A stretch of DNA of 64,000 nucleotides from JAKZVK01 sp965237575 (lineage in GTDB: Bacteria > Acidobacteriota > Terriglobia > Bryobacterales > UBA6623). This document shows, one piece after another, positions 34,509 to 42,968 of the stretch (the first letter of the stretch is position 1; every line of letters starts with the position of its first letter). Where the stretch lies: assembly GCA_965237575.1 (NCBI GenBank), contig CBDEGI010000004.1:1612001-1676000 (forward strand). Reading direction: 5' to 3'. Position numbers and translations under genes: made by a program. The notes under the pieces were generated by a model that saw only the letters and a program-made list of their open reading frames with translations, made no database searches and was not told the origin of the DNA.

Positions 34509-35111
34509 GCTGATGGATTGGATTATACCGGACATCCCTTCATTGCGGGCTTTTCGCCTTAGGATCTCTATCGGCCGGTGGGGGCGGCTGTCGCACTGGA
34601 ATGAGCCATTTGATCGAAGCGCTATGAGAGCAACGGTGTCGGGTCTTGAAGGAGTGCTCGGGCGAACTGTGGCGTAAGGCTCCAGCCTTGCCGAGTCTCG
34701 ATTCTTCGGGACTCAGGATGGCAAACCACCGAGCAGCGGCTAAGGCTCGCGGACCTGAGAACCGAGGAATCGGTTCTCGGCAAGCCCAGGGAGGCTTAGC
34801 AGCCCGTGGTAAATGTGTGCTCTGGGGACAGCCATCCCTTTTTCGCGCACGAAAGATAGGGCAAGCTGTTGATTCCGTGGACGCGCGAAAAAGGGTGGCA
34901 GTCCCCGAAGGGAAGCTTCGAACTTCCGCCACGGGCCGTTAGGCCACGCCAGCTCTGAACAGCCGTTTTAAGCTCGCAGAGGCTCGATCGTTCTTGTACC
35001 GTCGTCAGGCTTGACATGTGGGCGAACAAAAAGAGAATATAAAGATGTGCTCTTCGAGACCGGCAGCGCTCCGCAACTGGTGGGAATCGCCCGCCTGGCG
35101 CAGCAACCGTC
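34509..35111. other. Repeat-rich spacer before the radical SAM gene
   Basis: About 600 bases without a gene. It holds a family B repeat (ACCTGAGAACCGAGGAATCG, then GTTCTCGGCAAGCC, about 34760-34793) and the hairpin at 34824-34906. The end (35041-35111) contains only a short leader for the gene at 35112. Confidence 0.55.
34824..34906. repeat. Hairpin element with GGGGAC ends
   Basis: Left arm GGGGACAGCCATCCCTTTTT-CGCGC (34824-34848) and right arm GCGCG-AAAAAGGGTGGCAGTCCCC (34883-34906) pair over 24 positions with two or three mismatches, around a 34-base loop. Hairpins of this kind can be ends of small non-autonomous or REP-type elements. Confidence 0.75.
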
Positions 35112-36041
35112 TTGGCGTCGAAGTCGAAGGTGCGCTATTTCGAGCTGCCGACGCGCAGCGTGCTCAACCGCTGTTCCAATCCCGAGATGCGCTTCACCTG
35201 GACGATCAACCCTTATCGAGGCTGCGAGTTCGGCTGTAAGTACTGCTATGCGCGCTATACGCACGAATTCATGGGGATGGAGGACGGGCGGCTGTTCGAG
35301 GAGCGGATCTACTCGAAAGCCGAGGCCGCGCGTTTGCTGCGGGACGAGTTGAAGCGCCACCGCGAGGGTTCGATCGCAATCGGCACGAGCACCGACCCCT
35401 ATCAGCCGGCGGAGCGGCGCTTTGGAACCACGCGCGAGATTCTGGAGGTCTTCGCCGAGTGCGCGGGACGATCGTTGTCGATCACGACGAAATCGGACCT
35501 CGTTACGCGCGATCTCGACCTGTTGCGCGAAGTCGGCCGTAAGAACGAACTGCACGTCAACATGACCGTTACGACCACCGACGCCGCGCTCGCCCGCAAG
35601 TTGGAGCCGCGCGCGCCGCGTCCGGACTTGCGGCTCGAGGCGGTGCGGTTGCTGAGTGCGGCGGGGATACGGGCCGGTGTGTTCGCGAACCCGATCATGC
35701 CGTTGTTGACGGATTCGCTGGCCAATCTCGAATCGGTGGCGTCCGCCGCGGCCACGGCCGGGGCGCGGTACTTCGGTGGTGGGACGCTGTTCTTGATGCC
35801 GTCGGCGCAGCGGCAGTTTTTTCCGTTTCTCGAGAAGCACTACCCGTCGCTGGCGGAACGCTATCGGGCCCGGTATCGGAACGACGCCTACCTTCGCGGC
35901 GAGTATGAGAAGTGGATACGCGAGAGGGTGCGGCGCGTGCAGGAGCGGTTTGGGTTGGGCTCGGGGCCTGAGCCTTACCGGCCGGAGGCCGCCGAGGTTG
36001 GGTCGCGGGGGATTGACTCGCAATTGAAGCTGTTCGGGTGA
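35112..36041 (+). CDS. Radical SAM protein (SplB-like, PA0069 type)
   Basis: A 309-residue iron-sulfur enzyme. The start is TTG 35112, since an in-frame stop lies at 35040 and there is no ATG in between. The cluster motif is CEFGCKYCYA (residues 37-46), preceded by RFTWTINPYRG. GTSTDPYQPAE and TKSDLVTRDLDLL follow. This branch of the radical SAM superfamily is related to spore photoproduct lyase; the reaction is uncharacterised. It has no evident neighbours in function and lies after a repeat-rich spacer. Confidence 0.85.
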   Translation: MASKSKVRYFELPTRSVLNRCSNPEMRFTWTINPYRGCEFGCKYCYARYTHEFMGMEDGRLFEERIYSKAEAARLLRDELKRHREGSIAIGTSTDPYQPAERRFGTTREILEVFAECAGRSLSITTKSDLVTRDLDLLREVGRKNELHVNMTVTTTDAALARKLEPRAPRPDLRLEAVRLLSAAGIRAGVFANPIMPLLTDSLANLESVASAAATAGARYFGGGTLFLMPSAQRQFFPFLEKHYPSLAERYRARYRNDAYLRGEYEKWIRERVRRVQERFGLGSGPEPYRPEAAEVGSRGIDSQLKLFG

Positions 36042-36056
36042 GGAAGCGCCAGTGCC

Positions 36057-37289
36057 TCACTCACCCGTGTCGGGGTCAACCCATGGGGCACTGTGGTCTC
36101 CCGACATCGCCAGCCTCTCGGGGGGTGAGTCGATCTTGAAGATCGACCAGGGGCCCGGCAGATAGGGGTAGCGCTCGATCACGCTCTCGTCGATCTCGAC
36201 GCCGATGCCGGGCTTATCGGGAACGACGAGGTCGCCGGCTTCGATTTGTAGCGGCTCGGTGAGGATGTCGTCGGCCACCAGGAAGGGATACATGCCGGGC
36301 TTGCCGCGGTTGGCGTGGCAGGGGTATTCGAGCCATTCAATCACGTTCGAGCCCCAACACACACCCAGTTGCGCGGCGGCGATGACCTCCAGCAGCGTGC
36401 CCCAACAGTGGAACGCGAAGCGAATGCCCTTTTGCTGGGTGGCCGCGAAGAGGCGGCGGCCCATCTCGAAGCCGCCCTGGCAGCAGACGTCCATCTGGAC
36501 GTAGTCGACGGCGTCCGACGAGATCAAATCAAGAAACGACGGCTCGTCAGGCTCGTGCTCGCCCGAGGCGACCGGCACGGATTGGCTCTGGCGCAGTTTG
36601 CGGTAGGAGGCGTGATCGTCGGGCGGCAGTGGTTCCTCTACCCAGGTGGGATGGTAGGCGGCCATGCCCTTCAATAGCTGCTCGATCGTTTCGTAGGAGT
36701 AGGTCTTGTCGCCCATGCGCCACCAGGCGTGGGCGTCGATCATTAGGCCGACGTCTGGGCCGACGGCCGCGCGCATCTTCTCGACGGTCTCGAGGTCTTT
36801 TTCGGGGCCGCGCGCGGGACGCATCTTGTAGGCGCCGAAACCGAGGCCTGCGATGGCGGCGGCTTCGGCGGCGTAGTCGTCGGGGCTCTGGTACATGCCG
36901 GCGCTGCCGTAGAGCTTGATGCGGTCGCGCTTGCGTCCGCCAACTAGCTCCGACATCGGCGCGCCCTCGTATTTAGCTGCCAAGTCGATGATCGCCACCT
37001 CGACGGCACGGTAAGTCTTGGTCATCTCGAGATCGGCTTCGAAGTTAAAGCTCTTCCACGCGAGGGGATCGCGGCCTTCGAGAAACGGACCGATTGTTTT
37101 GTTGATTTCGCGCTCGGCGCGTTCGTGGGCCGGTCCAGGGCCGTATCCCTTGAGGCCGTTGTCGGCGGTGACGCGGATGAACATGGCGTCGCGCTTGAGG
37201 ATGGTGCGTTCGCCGCCGTAGAAGGGCAGGAGCAGCGGCTCGTCCAAGGGACTGGATAGCAGGAAGGCCTCGACCTTCGTGATCTTCAC
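36057..37289 (-). CDS. Enolase-superfamily enzyme (mandelate racemase/muconate lactonizing type)
   Basis: A 410-residue TIM-barrel enzyme. Catalytic-type residues are visible: YKMRPAR (K-x-R, about 155-161), metal ligands D in MIDAHAWW and E in WVEEPLPPDD, E in ASGEHE, and H in FAFHCWGT. The K-x-R plus D-H pattern puts it in the mandelate-racemase-like branch acting on acid-sugar or similar substrates. Cytoplasmic (no leader), unlike the two Tat-exported superfamily members at 44485 and 56865. No operon partner. Confidence 0.87.
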   Translation of the reverse strand: MKITKVEAFLLSSPLDEPLLLPFYGGERTILKRDAMFIRVTADNGLKGYGPGPAHERAEREINKTIGPFLEGRDPLAWKSFNFEADLEMTKTYRAVEVAIIDLAAKYEGAPMSELVGGRKRDRIKLYGSAGMYQSPDDYAAEAAAIAGLGFGAYKMRPARGPEKDLETVEKMRAAVGPDVGLMIDAHAWWRMGDKTYSYETIEQLLKGMAAYHPTWVEEPLPPDDHASYRKLRQSQSVPVASGEHEPDEPSFLDLISSDAVDYVQMDVCCQGGFEMGRRLFAATQQKGIRFAFHCWGTLLEVIAAAQLGVCWGSNVIEWLEYPCHANRGKPGMYPFLVADDILTEPLQIEAGDLVVPDKPGIGVEIDESVIERYPYLPGPWSIFKIDSPPERLAMSGDHSAPWVDPDTGE

Positions 37290-37504
37290 AGGGAATGCTC
37301 CTTACTTCGTGGCAGCCGCCGGTTGAGTTGTGGGATCTGGTGGCGCGAGCGTGCTACGTGCTTACGGTGCTGCATGGCAGCGGCCCAGTATCCCTACCTG
37401 CGCTACCCGGTCCAAATCGGCAGCGGGCGGGCGCGGGGGCCCGCCCCTACAAACGGTACTACCCGTATCCTGGTCAGCACATAACTTGGGGCAGGAAGTA
37501 CCAC
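37290..37504. other. Spacer with a GGGCGGGCGCGGGGGCCCGCC palindrome
   Basis: 215 bases. The palindromic run GGGCGCGGGGGCCCGCCCCT at about 37430-37450 is a G/C-rich member of the TAGGGGC-type repeat class. No gene seen. Confidence 0.5.
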
Positions 37505-38347
37505 CTAGCGCCGCTGTACGGCCAGGACCCGGTCGATGCCCGCCAAATCGGCCCGAACGATGGGTTCGTCCCAGTCGGCCCGGCCCAGAATCTCCTCGAC
37601 TGCCGATCGGCCATTATATCCAAGTTCAAGCAGCAGCCAGCCGCGGGGGCGCACGATGCGCGCCGCGTCCTGTGCCAACCGGCGGTAGGCGTCGAAGCCG
37701 TCTTGCCCGCCGAAAAGCGCCTGGGCGGGCTCGTAGCGCAGCTCGCGTTGGAGTCCAGGCAAGTCGGCCAGGGGAACGTAGGGAGGGTTGCAGACGACCA
37801 GGTCGAAAGCAGCCGAGCGGAAACTGGTAGCCAGGTCCGCTTGGGCGAACGCCACCTCGGAAGACAGCGCGCAGGCGTTTTGCCGGGCAATCTCCAGGGC
37901 GTCTCGGGAGATGTCGCAGGCGGTGACGCGAGCCGAGGGTTTGTTGACCTTGACCGCGATGGCAATGCAGCCTGACCCGGTACCGATGTCGACGATACGG
38001 TCTCCGTCCGACGCCCACGCCAGCGTCTCTTCGACGAGGAGCTCGGTTTCCGGCCGCGGGATCAGGGCGCCCGGCGCCACTTGGAACCGCAGGCCGTAAA
38101 ACTCCTGTACGCCGGTGAGGTATTGCGTCGGCTCGCCGCCACAGCGCCGCTTGAGGATTTCCTGAAAACGCTCGGCCGCTCTCTCCTCGACCGGTTGCTC
38201 CTGGTGCCCGAAAAGGAACGAGCGCTCGACGCCGAGAACGTGACCGAGCAGGATCTCCGCGGTGAGCCGGGCTTCGGGAATCGCGGCTTCCTCGAGCGCT
38301 TTCCGTGCCGCGCGGAGCGTGTGGGTTATCGAGTTGGTGGCACTCAT
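37505..38347 (-). CDS. prmC: Release factor glutamine N5-methyltransferase PrmC
   Basis: A 280-residue cytoplasmic SAM-dependent enzyme that methylates the GGQ glutamine of RF1/RF2. N-terminal helical RF-binding domain (residues 1-75), motif I DIGTGSG (120-126), then the diagnostic NPPY at 187-190. ALIPRPETELLVEE (94-107) is the characteristic PrmC/HemK substrate segment. Length is typical. Often it follows prfA, but no prfA is in this window. Confidence 0.93.
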   Translation of the reverse strand: MSATNSITHTLRAARKALEEAAIPEARLTAEILLGHVLGVERSFLFGHQEQPVEERAAERFQEILKRRCGGEPTQYLTGVQEFYGLRFQVAPGALIPRPETELLVEETLAWASDGDRIVDIGTGSGCIAIAVKVNKPSARVTACDISRDALEIARQNACALSSEVAFAQADLATSFRSAAFDLVVCNPPYVPLADLPGLQRELRYEPAQALFGGQDGFDAYRRLAQDAARIVRPRGWLLLELGYNGRSAVEEILGRADWDEPIVRADLAGIDRVLAVQRR

Positions 38348-38444
38348 GACCTTGCGAGTCGCGGAATCTGGCCGATTGACCCCTCAGGATGCACGATCTA
38401 CAATCGCAAGGGAAGGGTCAGGTTCGTAGGGCCCCGATTTCGGG

Positions 38445-40475
38445 ATGGTGTTTGTGAGCAGAGATCGCCCGTTAGCCACGCTGGCCGCCCTGGTCTTCAC
38501 GGTCCCGTTGCTCGTTCCGTTGGTGCTCTGGGGTGCGAAGGTCACCAAGGAGTACCGCGACATTGAGCGGCAGTTCTGGTCCCTCCAGAAGCGAACACAG
38601 CCCGAGGTCCCCGAACTCGGCAAGGCAGATTCGGCTTGGGTCCGCGGCCCGATCGATGCGTTCGTCCTGGCCAAGCTGCGCGAGAACGGGTTGCAACCGG
38701 CGCCCGAGGCGGACCGCGCCACGCTGATCCGCCGGGTGTCGTTCGACTTGCTGGGCCTGCCGGCGGATCCCGGCGACGTAGCAGACTTCGTCAGCGACAA
38801 GTCACCCGACGCCTACGCGCGCCTCGTCGACCGCATGCTCGAAAGTCCGCATTACGGGGAACGCTGGGCGCAGCATTGGCTGGACGTGGTTCGCTTTGCC
38901 GAGACGGAAGGCTTCGAGTACGACCGCTCGATACACGGCTCTTGGCGTTTTCGGGATTACGTCATCGAGGCGTTCAATAACGACAAGCCCTACGACCGCT
39001 TCGTCCTCGAGCAGTTGGCGGGAGACGAGATCGGCCCTGACAACCAGGAAACGCAAATCGCCGCGGGTCTCCATCGCCTCGGCCCGGTTCGCCGCAACGC
39101 GGGCAATCAGGAAGTGGCCAGCAGCCGCAACGAAGTGCTCACCGAGCGGACCGATATGGTAGGCGCGGCGTTCCTTGGGCTGACGGTCGGTTGCGCGCGT
39201 TGCCACGATCACATGTTCGACCCGATTCGGCAGAGGGACTACTACCGCCTGCAAGCCTTCCTGGCCGGAACGCAGGAGCATCAGATCATCCTGGCGCCGC
39301 AGGAGGAACAAGACGCTTGGCAGGCCAAAACTGACGCTATCAAGGAAGAAGTCAAAAAGGTCAAGGGATCGCTGAAGGACCTCGAGGGCGAGGAAAAGAA
39401 GCGCAAGCAAAAAGAGGTCAACGCGAATGTGAAGGAACTCGAGGCGGGGCTCCCCGAGCCTTTACCGGCGATCGCCTCGATCCGCAACGACCCCGAAAAG
39501 CGGACGCCGATTCACATCCTGCAGCGAGGTGACCACAACACCAAGGGTGAGCAAGTCGGCATGCGATTCCCGGGGGTGTTCCTGTCCGACGGCGCGCCTG
39601 AGATGCCCGCCGATACGGCGAACCCCAAGACGAAGTTGGCCGAATGGCTGACCGAGCCGGACCATCCATTGACCGCGCGGGTCATGGCCAACCGCTTGTG
39701 GACGTGGCATTTCGGCAACGGCATCGTGAATACGCCGAACGACTTCGGCGTAAACGGCGAACGGCCGAGCCATCCCGAACTGCTTGACTATCTTGCGAAC
39801 GAGTTTGTCGAAAGCGGATGGAGTGTGAAGGCACTGCACCGCAAGATCGTGCTCAGCAGCACCTATCGGCAGTCGTCACACTCGCCGATGGCGCGGCAGG
39901 CTACGGCGAAGGACCCCGAGAACCGGCTGCTGTGGCGTTTCAGCCGGCGGCGCCTGGAAGCCGAGGAGATCCGCGACACCATGTTGGCCGTCTCGGGCAA
40001 GCTGAACCGGAAGGCGGGTGGCGAGAGCGTGATCGTGCCAGTGGAAGAGGAGCTCGTGAAGCTGCTCTACAAGCCCTATCAGTGGAAGGTGGCCGAGGAC
40101 CCCGAAGACCACCTCCGACGCTCGGTGTACCTGATCGCGAAGCGCAACCTGCGGCTACCGTTCATGGAAGTGTTTGATCAACCGGCGTTGCTGACGACCT
40201 GCGCCGGGCGACAAGCCAGCACCCATGCCCCCCAGGCCCTCGAGCTGCTTAATGGACGGCTCTCCAATGAGCTGGCCGGCCACCTTGCAGAGAGGTTGCA
40301 GCGCGAGGTCGGCGGCAACCCGATGCAACAGGTTGTGCGAGCCTATTTGCTGGCGGCCGGGCGCGCGCCTACCGACGAGGAGTTGCGGTTGGGGATCCAG
40401 TTCCTGGCCGATCAGCCGTTGAAGGAGTTCGCGCTGGCCGTGTTCAACCTGAACGCGTTTCTGTACGTGAACTAG
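38445..40475 (+). CDS. DUF1549/DUF1553 (PSD1-type) protein without cytochrome domain
   Basis: A 676-residue protein with an N-terminal membrane segment (PLATLAALVFTVPLLVPLVLWG). DUF1549 occupies about 65-270 (WVRGPIDAFVLAKLRENGLQ, SFDLLGLPADPGDVADFV, YGERWAQHWLDVVRFAETEGFEYD). DUF1553 occupies about 395-650 (KTKLAEWLTEPDHPLTARVMANRLWTWHFGNGIV). The central part is a charged, probable coiled-coil (KEEVKKVKGSLKDLEGEEKKRKQ). The usual N-terminal cytochrome-c-like PSD1 domain is missing. These proteins pair with DUF1501 proteins, and one lies at 42969 beyond an ABC exporter. Function of the pair is not established. Confidence 0.88.
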   Translation: MVFVSRDRPLATLAALVFTVPLLVPLVLWGAKVTKEYRDIERQFWSLQKRTQPEVPELGKADSAWVRGPIDAFVLAKLRENGLQPAPEADRATLIRRVSFDLLGLPADPGDVADFVSDKSPDAYARLVDRMLESPHYGERWAQHWLDVVRFAETEGFEYDRSIHGSWRFRDYVIEAFNNDKPYDRFVLEQLAGDEIGPDNQETQIAAGLHRLGPVRRNAGNQEVASSRNEVLTERTDMVGAAFLGLTVGCARCHDHMFDPIRQRDYYRLQAFLAGTQEHQIILAPQEEQDAWQAKTDAIKEEVKKVKGSLKDLEGEEKKRKQKEVNANVKELEAGLPEPLPAIASIRNDPEKRTPIHILQRGDHNTKGEQVGMRFPGVFLSDGAPEMPADTANPKTKLAEWLTEPDHPLTARVMANRLWTWHFGNGIVNTPNDFGVNGERPSHPELLDYLANEFVESGWSVKALHRKIVLSSTYRQSSHSPMARQATAKDPENRLLWRFSRRRLEAEEIRDTMLAVSGKLNRKAGGESVIVPVEEELVKLLYKPYQWKVAEDPEDHLRRSVYLIAKRNLRLPFMEVFDQPALLTTCAGRQASTHAPQALELLNGRLSNELAGHLAERLQREVGGNPMQQVVRAYLLAAGRAPTDEELRLGIQFLADQPLKEFALAVFNLNAFLYVN

Positions 40476-40550
40476 GGAAGCGTCCTCCACCGGCACTGTG
40501 TGGCCAGCGGTTTCCTACACTCTGAGCCACGACGGTTACAACTTGAAGCA

Positions 40551-40582
40551 TCTCAACGCAGCCTTACGCCTACGGCTCTGAG
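40551..40582 (+). repeat. REP-like family A repeat
   Basis: TCTCAACGCAGCCTTACGCC followed by TACGGCTCTGAG. The stem is slightly imperfect (CGCAGCC against GCCTACG), but the tail matches family A. It lies just before the ABC ATPase gene. Confidence 0.65.
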
Positions 40583-40635
40583 TGTTGGGCCGGCCGTCCC
40601 TTCGAAGAACACAGCCGGATCGGGTCACTATCACC

Positions 40636-41490
40636 ATGATCGAGGTCACGGATCTCAGCTTCGGCTACCCCAAAGCCAAGGGCAGAGCCATCGACGGGCT
40701 GAGCTTCACGATCGGCCGGGGTGAGATTCTGGGCTTTCTCGGACCCAACGGCGCCGGAAAGTCGACGACGCAGAAAATTCTGATCGGCCTGCTGCGGGAT
40801 TTCGACGGCAGCGTTTCGGTGCTGGGCAAGGCGTTGGCGGATTGGGGCTCGGACTTCTACGAGCACGTCGGCGTTGCGTTCGAGTTTCCCAATCACTACC
40901 GCAAGCTCACCGGGCTGGAGAATCTGTCGTACTTTCGTGCGTTGTACAGTGACCGCACACGGTCGCCGCGCGAATTGCTCGAGCAGGTCGGTCTGGCCGA
41001 CGACGGTGACATGCCCGTCGCCCAGTACTCCAAGGGCATGAAGAACCGGCTGAGCGTCGCTCGGGCGCTGCTCAACGACCCCGAGTTGCTGTTTCTCGAC
41101 GAGCCGACGGGCGGGCTCGATCCCGTCAGCGGCCGTGGCATCAAGGATTTGTTGCGCGAGCAGAAGCGGCAAGGAAAAACGGTCTTCCTTACGACCCACG
41201 ACATGGCGGTGGCGGACCAGGTTTGTGATCGCGTGGCGTTCATCGTAGACGGCAAGATCAGCCTGATTGATGCGCCCCGCGAGCTCAAGCTGCGCTATGG
41301 GGAGCACCGCGTGCGCGTCGAGTATCGAGTCGAGGACCGAACCGAACACCAGGAGTTTCCCGTGGCCGGCCTCGGTGAGAACGACGCGTTTCTGAGTCTG
41401 CTGCGTAGCAGCGAAGTGCAAACGATCCACACCCTGGAAGCGACACTGGAGGACATCTTCATTCGCGTCACCGGAAAGAGCCTGCAATGA
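40636..41490 (+). CDS. ABC exporter ATP-binding protein
   Basis: A 284-residue ATPase energising the two permeases that follow. Walker A GPNGAGKSTT (residues 36-45), signature SKGMKNRLSVARALL, Walker B LLFLDEPTGGLD and the switch histidine THDM are all present. ATG 40636 follows a frame that would otherwise begin inside the repeat. Its stop overlaps the first permease start by four bases (ATGA), so the three genes are coupled. The type matches the fluoroquinolone/daunorubicin-like ABC-2 exporters. Confidence 0.93.
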   Translation: MIEVTDLSFGYPKAKGRAIDGLSFTIGRGEILGFLGPNGAGKSTTQKILIGLLRDFDGSVSVLGKALADWGSDFYEHVGVAFEFPNHYRKLTGLENLSYFRALYSDRTRSPRELLEQVGLADDGDMPVAQYSKGMKNRLSVARALLNDPELLFLDEPTGGLDPVSGRGIKDLLREQKRQGKTVFLTTHDMAVADQVCDRVAFIVDGKISLIDAPRELKLRYGEHRVRVEYRVEDRTEHQEFPVAGLGENDAFLSLLRSSEVQTIHTLEATLEDIFIRVTGKSLQ

Positions 41491-42191
41491 CGCGCCTGCT
41501 CGCGACAATGTACTGCGACGTGCGGCTGCAGGTGCGGAACGGATTCTACTGGGCGGCGGCGTTTCTGCTCGGGACGTTCGCGGTGTTGATCACCCAGTTG
41601 CCGGAGTTCGACTGGGCGCCGGTGATGCCCGTGGTGGTGCTGGGGAATCTCGTCCTGGCGACCTTCATGTTCATGGGCGGGCTGGTGCTGCTGGAGAAGG
41701 ATGACGGAACCCTCGAAGCCCAGGTCGTGACACCGCTGCGCAGCGGAGAATACCTGGCCTCCAAGGTGGTGACGCTGACCGCCCTGTCGCTAGTCGAGAA
41801 CGTGGCGCTCGTGCTGCTGGCGTGCGGTATCGGTTTCGTGGTGCTGCCGCTGGTGCTGGGCATCGTGCTCGCCTCCGCCATCTATTGCCTGATCGGGTTC
41901 GTGGCGGTCGCGCGCTACGACTCGATCAACGAGTACCTGTTCCCCTCGATGCTTTACGTCGCGGCGTTCGCGCTGCCCTTCCTACACTACGCCGGGCTTT
42001 GGGAGAGCCCGCTGATCTACCTGCACCCGCTTCAGGCGCCGCTCGTCATCCTCAAGGGCGCCGTCTTCCCTCTGGCGGCCTGGGAATGGATCTACGGCTT
42101 GCTCTACTCAGTGCTGTGGATCGCGCTGACCTATGTCTGGAGCCGGCGCACCTTCCAGCGGTTCGTTACCGCGAGTGCCGGGGCGCGCTGA
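41487..42191 (+). CDS. ABC-2-type exporter permease 1
   Basis: A 234-residue integral membrane protein with about six hydrophobic segments, beginning FYWAAAFLLGTFAVLIT and ending in a GLLYSVLWIALTYVW segment. KDDGTLEAQVVTPLRSGEYLASKV is a conserved-type cytoplasmic loop of ABC-2 exporters. It overlaps the ATPase stop by four bases and is followed after one base by the second permease, so the pair probably forms a heterodimeric channel. Substrate unknown. Confidence 0.87.
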   Translation: MTRLLATMYCDVRLQVRNGFYWAAAFLLGTFAVLITQLPEFDWAPVMPVVVLGNLVLATFMFMGGLVLLEKDDGTLEAQVVTPLRSGEYLASKVVTLTALSLVENVALVLLACGIGFVVLPLVLGIVLASAIYCLIGFVAVARYDSINEYLFPSMLYVAAFALPFLHYAGLWESPLIYLHPLQAPLVILKGAVFPLAAWEWIYGLLYSVLWIALTYVWSRRTFQRFVTASAGAR

Positions 42192-42192
42192 G

Positions 42193-42933
42193 ATGGGGGT
42201 TGCCGGCGTCCTTTGGGCCCTGGGGCCAATTGACCTCAAGAGTGTGCGGCGTGACTCGCTGCTGCGTTGGATGATTTTCATGCCGCTGCTGCTCGCCTTG
42301 CTGGTACGCGTTGGCGTGCCGCCACTCGCAGCGTGGTTAGACGAGCGCTTCGACATCGAGTTACAGCCGCACTTCCCGTTGATCGCCAGCATGCTCGTCA
42401 TGAACACACCCATGATCTACGGCATGGTGATCGGTTTCCTGTTGCTCGACCAAAAGGATGACCAGACCCTGACTGCCTTGCAGGTGACGCCGCTGACGGT
42501 CGGCGGCTATCTCGCGTACCGAATGGGAATCCCGCTACTGCTGAGCATCGTGACGAACTTGCTGGTCCTGCCGCTGAGCGGCGTGGCCAAGATGGGTCTG
42601 GATCGTCAACTTCTGGCCGCGGTGGGCGCGGCGCCGCTGGCGCCGGCCTTCGCTTTGTTCCTGGCCGCTTTCGCCAACAACAAAGTGCAGGGCTTCGCCT
42701 TGACGAAGGCAGCCCAGGGCGCCATCACCTGGCCGCCGCTCATCGCATACTTCGTTCACTCGGACTGGCAGTGGGCGTTCGGACTGTGCCCGGCCTATTG
42801 GCAGGTGAAGTTGTATTGGGAACTCGACGCGCAGGGGACGGCTGTCTGGCCGGTATTCCTCATTGGCATCGCCTATCTTTCGGTGCTGATCGTGCTGCTG
42901 CTGCGTCGCTTCGACCGCGTCATGCACCGTTGA
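42193..42933 (+). CDS. ABC-2-type exporter permease 2
   Basis: A 246-residue membrane protein, ATG 42193 placed one base after the previous stop. The loop KDDQTLTALQVTPLTVGGYLAYRM matches the same loop in permease 1 (KDDGTLEAQVVTPLRSGEYLASK), so the two are diverged paralogs. About six membrane segments, e.g. PLIASMLVMNTPMIYGMVIGFLL and VFLIGIAYLSVLIVLLLRRF. Completes the exporter with 40636 and 41487. It lies 35 bases before a DUF1501 gene. Confidence 0.87.
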   Translation: MGVAGVLWALGPIDLKSVRRDSLLRWMIFMPLLLALLVRVGVPPLAAWLDERFDIELQPHFPLIASMLVMNTPMIYGMVIGFLLLDQKDDQTLTALQVTPLTVGGYLAYRMGIPLLLSIVTNLLVLPLSGVAKMGLDRQLLAAVGAAPLAPAFALFLAAFANNKVQGFALTKAAQGAITWPPLIAYFVHSDWQWAFGLCPAYWQVKLYWELDAQGTAVWPVFLIGIAYLSVLIVLLLRRFDRVMHR

Positions 42934-42968
42934 GCCGTGTGTCCTAGTAGAATGAACGTGCAGCCGTC

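Noticed and set aside
35041..35111. A cobalamin or SAM riboswitch before the radical SAM gene
   Set aside because: No conserved riboswitch core could be matched by eye; the stretch is too short.
38384..38566. Alternative starts upstream of the DUF1549/1553 gene
   Set aside because: ATG 38445 gives the membrane segment directly and other codons have no support.
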